From NCBI RefSeq assembly GCF_024029435.1, contig NZ_CP097118.1, forward strand, positions 806,001 through 870,000: a DNA stretch of 64,000 nt, written 5' to 3'. The notes beneath the pieces are model-generated. The model made no database searches, was not told where the DNA came from, and was given only the letters and a program-made list of their open reading frames with translations. The translations under genes and the position numbers were made by a program. Shown piece by piece: positions 53,531 through 63,800 of the stretch. This DNA comes from Fructilactobacillus hinvesii. Lineage in GTDB: Bacteria; Bacillota; Bacilli; Lactobacillales; Lactobacillaceae. Positions within the stretch are counted from its first letter, which is position 1, and every line of letters begins with the position of its first letter.

Positions 53531-54385
53531 ATGGCAAAGATTACTGCTAAACAAGTAAAAGATTTACGGGATAAAACTAGTGCCGGAATGATGGATGCTA
53601 AAAAAGCTTTAGTTGAAGCTGACGGTGACGAAAAGAAAGCCATCGAAATCCTGCGCGAAAAAGGGGTTGCTAAGGCCCAAAAGAAGAGTGGCAACACTGC
53701 TGCTAACGGATTAACTCAGGTAGCTACTGATGGTAACAAGGCTGCTATCGTGGAAGTTAACTCTGAAACTGATTTCGTGGCTGCTAACGACGACTTCAAA
53801 AACTTGGTAGACGCCATTGCTAGTGCCGTTGCTTTAGAACAACCGGCTGACGTTGACGCTGCTTTGAAGTTATCTTTAGGTGATGACACCGTTGAAGATG
53901 CCATCATTCACACCAGCCAAATTACTGGTGAAAAAATCACGCTTCGTCGGTTTGAAACAATGACGAAAACTGATGACCAAGTCTTTGGTAAATACCTCCA
54001 CAACGGCGGTGAAATTGGTGTTTTAGTTAAATTGGATGGTGCAAACGCCACCGTTGCTAAAGACGTTTCCATGCACGTTGCTGCTGAAAATCCTGAATTC
54101 TTAACTCAAGATGATATTTCAGCAGAACGCTTAGAACATGAAAAAGAAGAGTTAAAGAAGGAAGCCTTAAACGAAGGTAAGCCGGAAAACATCGTTGAAA
54201 AGATGGTTGCAGGTCGGTTACACAAGTTCTTAGCAGGGATTTGTTTAGCTGATCAACCATTCGTTAAAGACCAAGACCAGACGGTAGCCCACTATGTGGA
54301 AGCTAATGGTGGTAAGTTACTTGCTTTTGTTCGTTACCAAGTTGGTGAAGGAATCGAAGAAGCAACCGAAGCTGAAGCTGAATAA
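53531..54385 (+). CDS. tsf: Elongation factor Ts
   Basis: Nucleotide exchange factor for EF-Tu, 284 aa. N-terminal UBA-like domain (ITAKQVKDLRDKTSAGMMDAKKAL), then the core (VEVNSETDFVAANDDF, the EF-Tu contact loop), and HVAAENPEFL. SD AAAGGAGTG. Codon use as in highly expressed genes. Confidence 0.99.
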   Translation: MAKITAKQVKDLRDKTSAGMMDAKKALVEADGDEKKAIEILREKGVAKAQKKSGNTAANGLTQVATDGNKAAIVEVNSETDFVAANDDFKNLVDAIASAVALEQPADVDAALKLSLGDDTVEDAIIHTSQITGEKITLRRFETMTKTDDQVFGKYLHNGGEIGVLVKLDGANATVAKDVSMHVAAENPEFLTQDDISAERLEHEKEELKKEALNEGKPENIVEKMVAGRLHKFLAGICLADQPFVKDQDQTVAHYVEANGGKLLAFVRYQVGEGIEEATEAEAE

Positions 54386-54396
54386 TGTTTTAATTA

Positions 54397-54429
54397 AAGA
54401 CTAGCAATTGCCGTTGCTAGTCTTTTTTT
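54397..54429 (+). terminator. tsf terminator
   Basis: AAAGACTAGCAA/TTGCTAGTCTTT, loop TTGCCG, then a T-tract. Confidence 0.92.
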
Positions 54430-54509
54430 CTGCCATCGCTGAGTCTGTTGTTAAACTGCGATGTATGCTAAAATTAACGTAACAATTAATGCTTTCAGGG
54501 GGGAACTTA

Positions 54510-55232
54510 ATGGCTGATGTAAAATATAAACGGGTTGTGTTAAAACTGAGTGGAGAAGCCTTGGCTGGAGCCAAGGGCTTTGGAATTAATCCACCCGTAA
54601 TTGAGAAAATTGCAGACGAAATTAGAGACGTTTACAACCAAGGAATCCAAATTGCGATTGTCGTTGGTGGTGGAAACATGTGGCGCGGAGAAGCTGGAGC
54701 TGAAATGGGAATGGAACGAGCTCAAGCGGACTACATTGGAATGCTGTCCACCATCATGAATGGTCTGGCTTTACAGGACAATTTGGAATCAGCTGGGGTT
54801 CCAACCCGGCTCCAAACTTCCATTGAAATGCGACAGATTGCAGAACCCTACATTCGGAGAAAGGCTGTCCGTCATCTTGAAAAGGGTCGCGTTGTCATTT
54901 TCTCTGGTGGAACAGGGAATCCATACTTTTCGACCGATACGACAGCGGTGTTACGAGCAGCTGAAATTAATGCAGACGCTATTTTGATGGCTAAAAATGG
55001 GGTTGATGGCATTTATTCTGCTGATCCAAATACTGATCCAGACGCGGAAAAGTTCACAAAATTAACCCAAATGGAAATTTTGAACAGAGGCTTACACGTG
55101 ATGGATTCAACGGCTAGTTCGTTGTCAATGGACAATAACATCCCGTTAGTGGTCTTTAATCTAAACGAACCAGGTAACATCAAAAAGGTCATTGAGGGCC
55201 AAAACATTGGAACAATTGTGGAGGGAAAATAA
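54510..55232 (+). CDS. pyrH: UMP kinase
   Basis: Phosphorylates UMP to UDP; amino acid kinase fold, 240 aa. Seen: [85 protein letters not shown]. The ATG at 54510 follows GGGGGGAAC; the frame opens upstream without need. frr follows 5 bases later. Confidence 0.98.
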   Translation: MADVKYKRVVLKLSGEALAGAKGFGINPPVIEKIADEIRDVYNQGIQIAIVVGGGNMWRGEAGAEMGMERAQADYIGMLSTIMNGLALQDNLESAGVPTRLQTSIEMRQIAEPYIRRKAVRHLEKGRVVIFSGGTGNPYFSTDTTAVLRAAEINADAILMAKNGVDGIYSADPNTDPDAEKFTKLTQMEILNRGLHVMDSTASSLSMDNNIPLVVFNLNEPGNIKKVIEGQNIGTIVEGK

Positions 55233-55237
55233 CACTA

Positions 55238-55798
55238 ATGAATACCAAAGAATTAACGCAAGAAACCAAACGAAAAATGGATAAAGCCCAATCTGTTTTA
55301 GAAAATGATTTAGGTCAAATGCGCGCTGGCCGGGCTAATGCAAGTATTTTAAAACCAGTTGTGGTTGATTATTATGGAGCCCAGACTCCGTTATCCCAAG
55401 TCGCTTCAATCTCCGTTCCAGAACCACGGATGTTGATGATTTCTCCCTATGATAAAACGGCTTTAGAAAACATTGAAAAGGGGATTTTGGAGGCTGATTT
55501 AGGGTTAAACCCGATGAATGATGGGGATAACATTCGCATCCAAATTCCACAGCTAACGAACGAGCGGCGACAAGAAATTGCGAAAAAAGCGAAGGCCACC
55601 GGAGAACAAAGTAAGGTAGCAGTTCGTAATGTTCGTCGCGAAGGAATGGATGCCATTAAACAAGCCAATAAAGATGATGAAATTAATGACGATGAAGCAC
55701 ATCAATTAGAAGATCAAATTCAAAAATTGACGGATGCAGCCATTAAGGGAATTGATCAAATTGTAAAAGACAAGCAAGCTTCCATTATGAACGACTAG
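55238..55798 (+). CDS. frr: Ribosome recycling factor
   Basis: 186 aa; splits post-termination ribosomes with EF-G. Signature regions: MDKAQSVLENDLGQMRAGRANASIL, VDYYGAQTPLSQVASISVPEPRMLMI, LGLNPMNDGDNIRIQIPQLTNERRQE, VRNVRREGMDAIK. Adjacent to pyrH as usual. The expected next gene is uppS; here an unknown gene comes between. Confidence 0.99.
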   Translation: MNTKELTQETKRKMDKAQSVLENDLGQMRAGRANASILKPVVVDYYGAQTPLSQVASISVPEPRMLMISPYDKTALENIEKGILEADLGLNPMNDGDNIRIQIPQLTNERRQEIAKKAKATGEQSKVAVRNVRREGMDAIKQANKDDEINDDEAHQLEDQIQKLTDAAIKGIDQIVKDKQASIMND

Positions 55799-55816
55799 AT
55801 TAAAGGAGCAGCGTAA

Positions 55817-56215
55817 ATGGCGGATCAAGCAGTAACGCCGGGGACACCTGAGTTTGATAAAATGATGTTCAAACTTAGTCAACCAATTAATGCGGTTAAT
55901 CAAACTCAGTTTCAGTTTCAAGAGCAGCAGCTAACGGAAATTCAACCAGGAATCTATGTTCTGCCAGTTTACTTGAGCTCAGACTTTAATTTATTTTTGG
56001 CCGGGGCTCAACTGGTCCAATCCGATTGGGTCTTAGCTTTCTCAAAAGGAACCGTTGAAAACGGGAATCAGGTAACGGATTTAGAGGAACCAATTCCAAC
56101 TGGAGAAGGATTGAATCAGTTAGGAGTTAGAGAACCTAACGTTGCCAATGATTTGTTAGAATATTTTGACCACCTTGCTGATGCGGGCGTGGGTGAATGG
56201 AGATTAATTAAGTAA
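55817..56215 (+). CDS. Unrecognised protein, 132 aa, between frr and uppS
   Basis: SD AAGGAG lies 8 bases before the ATG, 18 bases after frr. Soluble and mildly acidic: MADQAVTPGTPEFDKMMFKL at the N-terminus, a middle with beta-strand character (GIYVLPVYLSSDFNLFLAG, WVLAFSKGTVENGNQV), and a C-terminal helix (NVANDLLEYFDHLADAG). It has no Cys, signal peptide or known motif. Codon use resembles its neighbours, so recent transfer is not suggested. I do not recognise a family. Confidence 0.85.
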   Translation: MADQAVTPGTPEFDKMMFKLSQPINAVNQTQFQFQEQQLTEIQPGIYVLPVYLSSDFNLFLAGAQLVQSDWVLAFSKGTVENGNQVTDLEEPIPTGEGLNQLGVREPNVANDLLEYFDHLADAGVGEWRLIK

Positions 56216-56237
56216 AGGGTGAGCGCGCTCATCCTTT
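56214..56237 (+). terminator. Hairpin between the unknown gene and uppS
   Basis: AAAGG-G-TGAGC-GC-GCTCA-T-CCTTT stem followed only by CTTTACTTTT; a weak terminator or processing stem. Confidence 0.5.
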
Positions 56238-56263
56238 CTTTACTTTTGGAGTGAGGTAGACTG

Positions 56264-57004
56264 ATGGAAATTACGAAATTAGACCAGGACCGGATCCCCA
56301 AGCACGTAGCCATTATTATGGATGGAAACGGGCGGTGGGCGCAACGGCGACATCTTCCCCGGATTGCTGGTCATAAACGTGGCATGGATGTGGTCGAAGA
56401 CATTACAATTGCTGCGAGTGATTTGGGAGTACAGGTGTTAACCTTGTACGCTTTTTCAACCGAAAATTGGAAGCGTCCGGCTAAGGAAGTCAGTTACCTC
56501 ATGAGTTTGCCCTCCCGCTTTTTCAATAAGTTTGTTCCTAAATTAATTGAAAATAACGTTCAGGTTAAAACCATTGGTGATAACGAACAACTACCAGCGG
56601 AAACCCAACAAGCTGTGCAAAAAGCTCAAGCTGATACTGCTGATTGCGACGGGATGATTTTAAATTTTGCTTTAAACTACGGTTCTCGAACGGAAATCAC
56701 TGAGGCAATGCAACAATTAGGCCAAGAAGTGCGGGCTGGGCAACTAGCGCCTGAACAAATCACGGAAGCAATGGTCCAGCAGCATCTCAAAACCAGTTTT
56801 TTGGGAGATTTGGCTGATCCCGATTTACTAATTCGAACTAGTGGAGAAGAGCGAATTTCAAACTTTTTATTGTGGCAACTAGCTTATAGTGAATTAGAGT
56901 TTACTGATACACTTTGGCCTGATTTTACCCCGGATGATTTTCGGGCCGAGTTACTTGCGTTTCAGCAGCGTCATCGGCGCTTTGGTGGTCTAAAAAATAA
57001 GTAG
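56264..57004 (+). CDS. uppS: Undecaprenyl diphosphate synthase (isoprenyl transferase)
   Basis: 246 aa cis-prenyltransferase making the C55 carrier for cell wall synthesis. Motifs: VAIIMDGNGRWAQRR (catalytic Asp), GHKRGMDVV, LTLYAFSTENWKRP, ILNFALNYGSRTEI, DLLIRTSGEERISNFLLWQLAYSE. SD GGAGTGAGG. First of a membrane-lipid run with cdsA and rseP; it uses isoprenoids from the mevalonate route (mvaS at 22.9 kb). Confidence 0.98.
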   Translation: MEITKLDQDRIPKHVAIIMDGNGRWAQRRHLPRIAGHKRGMDVVEDITIAASDLGVQVLTLYAFSTENWKRPAKEVSYLMSLPSRFFNKFVPKLIENNVQVKTIGDNEQLPAETQQAVQKAQADTADCDGMILNFALNYGSRTEITEAMQQLGQEVRAGQLAPEQITEAMVQQHLKTSFLGDLADPDLLIRTSGEERISNFLLWQLAYSELEFTDTLWPDFTPDDFRAELLAFQQRHRRFGGLKNK

Positions 57005-57018
57005 GAGAATTAATTAGC

Positions 57019-57807
57019 ATGAAACAAAGAATTATTACAGCGGTAGTGGCCTTAGCCATTTTTATTCCGATTATTGTTCTGGGTGGCTGGCTGGTACAAT
57101 TAGCAGCGGTTGCTTTGGCGTTAGTGGCCATGGCAGAAGTTTTTATCATGAAAAGACAATTAATCATTTCTGTGGAGGCCTTAATTTCCTTTGTTGGAGT
57201 GGCGTCTTTAGTGCTTCCTAATTTAATTACAGGGTGGTTACCGGGCCATATTTCTCCCACGTTTGCTTTCTATGGATTGGTGTTATTGTTATTGCTATGT
57301 ACCGTCTTTTTCAATAAGAGTTTTAACTTTGACGATGCGGGAGTTTATACATTGGCAATGCTTTACATTGGTTTTGGCTTTCATTACTTTGTGATTGCCC
57401 GGTACGATGGGTTAGCCACGCTGTTTTATGCATTACTAATTGTGTGGTGTACAGATACTGGAGCCTACTTTATTGGCAAGTACATGGGTAAACACAAGTT
57501 AGCTCCCCACGTTTCCCCTAACAAAACCTGGGAAGGATCCGTTGGTGGGGTCGTTGTTGCCACTGTAATTTGTACCATTTTTGTGGCGTTCTTCCCTGTC
57601 AGCCATGCCAGTTTAGTAACCATGGTTATTTTAACCATCATTCTTTCAATTGCCGGTCAATTGGGTGATTTAGTGGAATCGGCCTTGAAGCGCTACTATG
57701 GGGTAAAAGATTCCGGTAAGATTCTCCCTGGTCATGGTGGAATTTTAGATCGGTTTGACAGTCTTTTGTTTGTGCTACCATTGTTGCATCTGTTAGCAAT
57801 TGTTTAG
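57019..57807 (+). CDS. cdsA: Phosphatidate cytidylyltransferase
   Basis: 262 aa, about eight membrane helices; makes CDP-diacylglycerol from phosphatidate (product of PlsC in this window). The C-terminal signature is present: WCTDTGAYFIGKYMGKHKLAPHVSPNKTWEGSVGG and GDLVESALKRYYGVKDSGKILPGHGGILDRFDS (seen in these pieces). Lies 14 bases after uppS. Confidence 0.97.
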   Translation: MKQRIITAVVALAIFIPIIVLGGWLVQLAAVALALVAMAEVFIMKRQLIISVEALISFVGVASLVLPNLITGWLPGHISPTFAFYGLVLLLLLCTVFFNKSFNFDDAGVYTLAMLYIGFGFHYFVIARYDGLATLFYALLIVWCTDTGAYFIGKYMGKHKLAPHVSPNKTWEGSVGGVVVATVICTIFVAFFPVSHASLVTMVILTIILSIAGQLGDLVESALKRYYGVKDSGKILPGHGGILDRFDSLLFVLPLLHLLAIV

Positions 57808-57825
57808 ATAAAGGATGGTGGTTTT

Positions 57826-59103
57826 TTGATAACTACAATTATTAGCTTTATCATTGTCTTTGGAATCTTAGTATTTGTGCATGAATTCGGGCACTTTATT
57901 GTCGCCAAACAAGCGGGAATCATGGTACGCGAATTTTCGATTGGAATGGGGCCCAAGCTCTTTTTTTATCGCAAGAATCATACAACCTATACGATTCGGT
58001 TGTTACCGCTTGGTGGTTATGTTCGGCTAGCGGGAAGTGCTGACGACGATGATGATGAACTTAAACCGGGGGTAACGGTTAAGTTACAACTTAATCAGCA
58101 AGAACAGATTGAAAAAATTGATTTAAGCCAAAAAAGTAATCTCTTTCAAGGGATTCCCGTTCAAGTTACAAGTGCTGATTTAGTGAATGATTTATTCATC
58201 GCCGGTTATGAAAATGGCGATGAGAGTGAAATTAAACGTTATCCGGTTAATCACGATGCCATTTTGGTTAATCCTGAAGGAATTGAACTGCAAATTGCAC
58301 CAGCGGACGTCCAATTTCAAAACGCACCGGTGGGTAAGAAATTACTGGTCAACGCGGCGGGGATTTTTAACAACGTTTTGTTAGCAATTGTAGCGTTTAC
58401 GCTGTTAGCCTTTTTACAAGGTGGGGTTGCTAGTAACTCTAATCAAGTCCAAATTCCGCATAATCATCCTAGTGTGGCCAAACAAGCCGGGATTCAGAGC
58501 GGAGATCGGATTGTTGCTGTTGATGGGAAACAAACTAAAACGTTTAATGAGATGGCAACCGAGATTAACAAACGTCCCGACCAGCGGGTTACGCTGACCG
58601 TTGAAAAGCAAGGACAACGTCACAACGTAACGTTTAAAACGAGCAGCCAAATGGTCCAAAAGAAAAAAGTGGGCATGATTGGGGTCACGGAATCAGTCAA
58701 TAAAAGTACCATGGCGAAGTTAACCTCTGGATTTACGCAGACCTGGTCAAGCACCAAGCTTTTGGGATCTGCCTTGTGGCGCATGGTCGCTGGGCATTTT
58801 TCATTAAATGACTTAGGTGGTCCAGTGGCCATTTATGCTAGTACCTCTCAGGCCACCGCTTATGGACTGGTGGGAGTGGTTTCTTTACTAGCCTGGTTAT
58901 CAATTAACCTGGCAGTGATCAATTTAATTCCCATCCCAGCGTTAGATGGTGGTAAAATCTTATTAAATCTAGTTGAGTTAGTACGAAGAAAACCGCTCTC
59001 TGAAAAAGTAGAAACAGGAATTACCTTAGTTGGTTTTGCCTTTTTGGCAGTACTAATGATTTTGGTAACCTGGAATGACATTATGCGGTACTTTATTCGT
59101 TAA
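57826..59103 (+). CDS. rseP: Site-2 metalloprotease RseP (RasP)
   Basis: 425 aa intramembrane zinc protease. N-terminal helix with HEFGH (FVHEFGHFIVAKQAG), then the MREFxxGxG stretch VREFSIGMGPKLF, one PDZ domain (about residues 205-270, KQAGIQSGDRIVAVDGKQ), and the C-terminal LDGG motif (NLIPIPALDGGKIL). TTG start at 57826 after GGATGGTGG. Known relatives cut anti-sigma factors and signal peptides. Confidence 0.97.
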   Translation: MITTIISFIIVFGILVFVHEFGHFIVAKQAGIMVREFSIGMGPKLFFYRKNHTTYTIRLLPLGGYVRLAGSADDDDDELKPGVTVKLQLNQQEQIEKIDLSQKSNLFQGIPVQVTSADLVNDLFIAGYENGDESEIKRYPVNHDAILVNPEGIELQIAPADVQFQNAPVGKKLLVNAAGIFNNVLLAIVAFTLLAFLQGGVASNSNQVQIPHNHPSVAKQAGIQSGDRIVAVDGKQTKTFNEMATEINKRPDQRVTLTVEKQGQRHNVTFKTSSQMVQKKKVGMIGVTESVNKSTMAKLTSGFTQTWSSTKLLGSALWRMVAGHFSLNDLGGPVAIYASTSQATAYGLVGVVSLLAWLSINLAVINLIPIPALDGGKILLNLVELVRRKPLSEKVETGITLVGFAFLAVLMILVTWNDIMRYFIR

Positions 59104-59124
59104 TAGTAGGAGTGATAATCGAAG

Positions 59125-60831
59125 ATGAAACAATCAAGAATGTTAATTCCAACCCAAAAACAGGATCCCACCGGGGCCGAAGCCCTGAGTCACAGAATGT
59201 TAATCCGGGGTGGTTATATCCAACAGGTTTCCGCCGGGACTTATGCATATTTGCCACTGGCTTATCGGGTTCTAGAAAAAATCGAACGGATTATTAAACG
59301 AGAAATGGATGCCACTGGTGCTAGTGAAATGTTGGTTCCAGAAATCATCCCCGCTCAGTTTTGGCAAGATTCGGGACGATATGATACCTATGGGGCCGAA
59401 CTTTTTACATTGAAGAATCGGCACGATACGGAATTCATTTTAGGCCCGACCCATGAAGAAACGTTTACCGAACTGGTGAAAAATTCGATTAAATCCTACA
59501 AAAAGCTACCGTTAAATTTATATCAAATTCAAAGTAAATTTCGTGATGAAGATCGGCCGCGTTATGGATTACTGCGGAGTCGGGAATTTTTGATGCTTGA
59601 TTCTTACTCATTTTCCGCTAATGAGGATGATTTAGATCAAATCTATAAGGAAATGCGGACGGCATTTGAAGCCATTTTTAATCAAATTGGTTTATCATAC
59701 CGGGGCATTATTGGTGACAGTGGAAGCATGGGAGGTTCTGATTCAATGGAATTTTCCGCTCCAGCTGCAGTTGGTGAAGACACGATTGTTTATTCAAACG
59801 ATAGTGAGTACGCCGCAAACCTTGAGATGGCTACGAACATGTTTGTTCCCCAAAAGTCACACGCAGAAGCCCAACCGTTAGAACTAGTGGATACTCCAGA
59901 CGTCAAGACGATTGATCAAGTGACCGCTTTCTTTGATGTTCATTCTGACCAAGTCGTAAAGAGTCTATTATACTTGGCAGATGAACAACCAGTTGTCGTG
60001 TTATTACGTGGTGATCAAGTTGCGAACGAAGCCAAATTGAAGCACGTTTTAGGGGTAGATAAGTTCGAACTTGCAACTGCTGACCAAGTTAAACAATTAC
60101 TAAACGTGCAGCCGGGAGCAGTAGGTCCCTTTGATCTTCCACAGGGAACAAAGGTTCTGGCAGATGAATACGTGCAGCCAGTGGTTAACGCTGTGATTGG
60201 TGCGAACCAAACTGGAAAACACTACCAAGGCTTTAATCCAACGAGAGATTTACCAGAGTTGGAATATGTAGACGTCCGAACTGTTAAGGAAGGCGATATC
60301 TCACCAGATGGTAGTGGAGAACTCCAATTCACAAAAGGGATTGAAATTGGGCACATCTTTAAATTAGGAACTCGCTATTCTAAAGTTCTGGGAGCAGATA
60401 TTCTTGATGAAAATGGGCGACAACAACCGATTATCATGGGCTGTTATGGGATCGGAGTGAGTCGCTTGTTATCTGCCGTGGCAGAACAGCAGGCTGATGA
60501 TAATGGCTTGGTATGGCCAACGGCAATCGCTCCGTTTGATGTCCATGTGATTCCAACGAACGTTAAGAAAGAGGAACAAGTTGAGTTGGCCACCCAAATT
60601 ACGGGCGCTTTAGAAGACGCTGGCTTAGAAGTCTTGGTTGACGATCGTAAGGAACGAGCTGGCGTTAAGTTTGCTGATTCAGATTTGATTGGGATTCCGG
60701 TCCGGGTCACCATCGGGAAAAAGGCAGACGAAGGCATCGTGGAAGTTAAGATTAGAAAGACCGGTGAAACGGTTGAAACCAAGGTTGATGATCTTAATAA
60801 TACGATTAAAATTTTAGCAAAAGAGATTTAA
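59125..60831 (+). CDS. proS: Prolyl-tRNA synthetase, bacterial type
   Basis: 568 aa class II synthetase. N-terminal SRMLIPTQKQDPTGAEALSHRMLIRGGYIQQVSAGTYAYLPL (in pieces), motif 2 FRDEDRPRYGLLRSREFLMLDSYSF, the inserted YbaK editing domain (about residues 225-385), motif 3 MGCYGIGVSRLLSA, and a C-terminal anticodon domain. ATG at 59125 after TAGGAGTG. No T-box is seen, so it is likely read with rseP. Confidence 0.98.
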   Translation: MKQSRMLIPTQKQDPTGAEALSHRMLIRGGYIQQVSAGTYAYLPLAYRVLEKIERIIKREMDATGASEMLVPEIIPAQFWQDSGRYDTYGAELFTLKNRHDTEFILGPTHEETFTELVKNSIKSYKKLPLNLYQIQSKFRDEDRPRYGLLRSREFLMLDSYSFSANEDDLDQIYKEMRTAFEAIFNQIGLSYRGIIGDSGSMGGSDSMEFSAPAAVGEDTIVYSNDSEYAANLEMATNMFVPQKSHAEAQPLELVDTPDVKTIDQVTAFFDVHSDQVVKSLLYLADEQPVVVLLRGDQVANEAKLKHVLGVDKFELATADQVKQLLNVQPGAVGPFDLPQGTKVLADEYVQPVVNAVIGANQTGKHYQGFNPTRDLPELEYVDVRTVKEGDISPDGSGELQFTKGIEIGHIFKLGTRYSKVLGADILDENGRQQPIIMGCYGIGVSRLLSAVAEQQADDNGLVWPTAIAPFDVHVIPTNVKKEEQVELATQITGALEDAGLEVLVDDRKERAGVKFADSDLIGIPVRVTIGKKADEGIVEVKIRKTGETVETKVDDLNNTIKILAKEI

Positions 60832-60835
60832 ACCA

Positions 60836-60862
60836 AAGACCAGTAATTGACTGGTCTTTTTT
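60836..60862 (+). terminator. proS terminator
   Basis: AAAGACCAGT/ACTGGTCTTT, loop AATTG, ending in TTTTTT, just before polC. Confidence 0.9.
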
Positions 60863-60880
60863 GCGCAAAGGAGGATACCA

Positions 60881-63800
60881 GTGGCATTAACTCAAGCAGA
60901 ACGGTTGCAAACCCTACTGGATCAAATTGGCTGGCCGACTGACCAACGGGATCAGTTTCAAAACGGTCAGATTAATCAGGTGATTGTGCACCAGCAGACA
61001 AACCGATGGGAATTTACCTTTCATTTTGCACAAATCCTGTCGTTTACGACCTTTCAAAAGTTATTGGCGGATTTACAGCAGGCATTTCAAGAAATTGCAA
61101 CGGTGGAAGTAGCCGTTACGACCGATCAAACGGAGGTTCCTAATCGTGAATTAGGTGATTATTGGAATTGGGTAGTTCAAAATGCTGGATTGCATTCTAA
61201 CTTAACCCAGGAACTATTAAATAATCATGTCCCAGAAGTAGATGATGGCCGGGTTACCTTCTTGGCCGTTAACGAAGTCGTTAAAGATTTTATGACCAAT
61301 AATGCCCTAGGCCCAATTGAAGAAACTTACCAACGGGTTGGGTTTCCTGCCTTTACCATCCATACCTTTGTTGATGAATCAGCATCACAAGCTCAAATTG
61401 AAGAGTTAAAGGCCAAAAAAAAGGAACGAGATGAAAAACTGGCTCAACAAGCTCGCCTTGCAATGCAGCAAAGTAATGCACATAAGGCTGGGAATAAGGG
61501 CAAGGGGAACCTCCAGCTGGGCCGTAAAATTGCAGACAGTCTTGATGTTACTCAGATGGTTGACATTAAAGAAGAAGAACGTTCCGTTATCATTAATGGG
61601 TATGTTTTTGATAAAGAAGTACGGAAATTAAATTCGGGGCGCGATTTATTAATTTTAAAGGTTACTGATTATAGTTCTTCCATTGAGGTGAAAGCTTTCT
61701 CTAATAGCGATGAAGACAAAGACATTTTTGAAAGTTTTCAACCGGGGAGTTGGATCCGGGCCCGGGGAAGTGTCCAAGAAGATCGATATTCGCGGGATCT
61801 AACGATGATTGCCCGAGACGTAATGCCCGTTAAACACCAGGAACGGGTTGATCAAGCTCCGGCAGATAATAAACGAGTTGAATTGCACTTACATTCCAAT
61901 ATGAGTCAGATGGATGCCACCAATTCGATTTCTGATTACGTTGGCCGAGCGAAACAGTGGGGGCAACCGGCGATTGCTGTCACGGATCATGACAACGTGC
62001 AAGCCTTTCCAGAAGCCTATCAGGCGGGACAGGCTAACGACGTCAAAATGATTTACGGAATGGAAGCAAACGTGGTTGATGACGGGGAACCGATTGCCTT
62101 TAATGACCAACATGTCAAGTTAAAGGATGCTACTTACGTAGTGTTTGATACCGAAACGACGGGGTTATCAGCCATTTATGACCGGGTCATTGAACTGTCG
62201 GCGGTCAAGATGCAGGGGAACAATGTGATTGATGAGTTTGAAGAATTTATTGATCCAGGCTTTCATCTGTCAGAACAGACCACCGCGTTAACATCGATTA
62301 CCGATGAAATGGTGGCCGGATCTAAATCAGAAGCAGAAGTCTTTCAACTCTTTCGGGATTTTTGTGGCGATGCAATCGTGGTGGGGCATAACGTAACTTT
62401 TGACGTGGGCTTCATGAACACGGGGTATCAACGTCATGGAATGGAGCCAATTCAAAATCCGATTATTGATACGTTGACCCTGGCACGCTTTTTATATCCG
62501 AACTATAAGAGCTACCGGTTAAATGTTTTAGCTAACAAATTTAACGTTAACCTGGAACACCATCACCGGGCCATCTTTGATGCGGAGACTACCGGGCATC
62601 TGAATTATTTGTTTTTAAAGGATGCGGAAGAACAGTACGACATTGAGTATCATGACCAATTAAACGACCATATGACTGATAACGATGCCTATAAGCACGC
62701 TCGTCCTTTCCATGTGATTTTGCTAACGAAAACGCAAGCCGGATTGAAAAATCTCTTTAAGTTGGTATCGTTAGCACACATCCGTTATTATTATCGGGTG
62801 CCCCGGATTCCGCGGAGTGTGCTGGAAAAATACCGTGAAGGATTATTAGTTGGTTCAGCTTGTTCCAGCGGAGAAGTCTTTACGGCGTTGATGCAAAAGG
62901 GAGAAGCAGAAGCCCTAGAAAAAGCAAAATTCTATGATTATTTAGAGGTGCAACCCCAAGTAGCTTACCAGCCCTTGATTGATAGCAAGCTGATTAGCGA
63001 TCATGGTAAATTACAGACGATTATTAAAAACTTGGTAAAGATTGCAGACCAAGTCCAGCTCCCGCTGGTAGCAACGGGGGATGTTCACTATTTGGACCCT
63101 CATGATGCGATTTATCGAAAGATCTTGATTCATTCTCAAGCCGGAAATCCTTTGAATCGACAAACGCTACCGGACGTTCACTTTCGTACCACGGATGAGT
63201 TGCTCGATGACTTTCATTTTTTAGGCGAAGAAAAAGCTCAAGAGATTGTTGTCACGAATTCGCAAAAAATTGCCGCTGACATTGAAACGGTTCACCCACT
63301 GAAAGATAAGTTGTATACACCAAGAATGGATGGTGCCGAAGATGAGATTAAGCAACGAACGATGAAAAAAGCCCATCAGTTGTATGGTGAAAATTTACCA
63401 GAATTAGTCGAGCACCGGCTGGATCGTGAACTTACAAGTATCATTAACAACGGATTCTCAGTGATTTATTTGATTTCGCAACGCCTGGTAGCTAAGTCGA
63501 ACAAAGATGGTTACCTGGTTGGATCCCGGGGATCAGTTGGATCTAGTTTGGTAGCAACGATGGCTGGAATCACTGAGGTGAATCCCCTTCCGCCTCACTA
63601 CCGTTGTCCACAGTGTCAGTATTCAGAGTTCTTTACTAAGGGAGAATACAGTTCGGGGTTTGATTTACCCGAAAAGAAATGTCCTGAGTGTGGCACCGTG
63701 ATGATTGGAGACGGGCATAACATCCCGTTTGAAACCTTCTTAGGTTTTAAAGGAAATAAGGTGCCTGATATTGATTTGAACTTTTCTGGAGATTACCAAG

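Noticed and set aside
61431..61631. 66-codon + strand frame inside polC
   Set aside because: It is in a different frame from polC, which is continuous and carries family motifs on both sides; it is a shadow frame.
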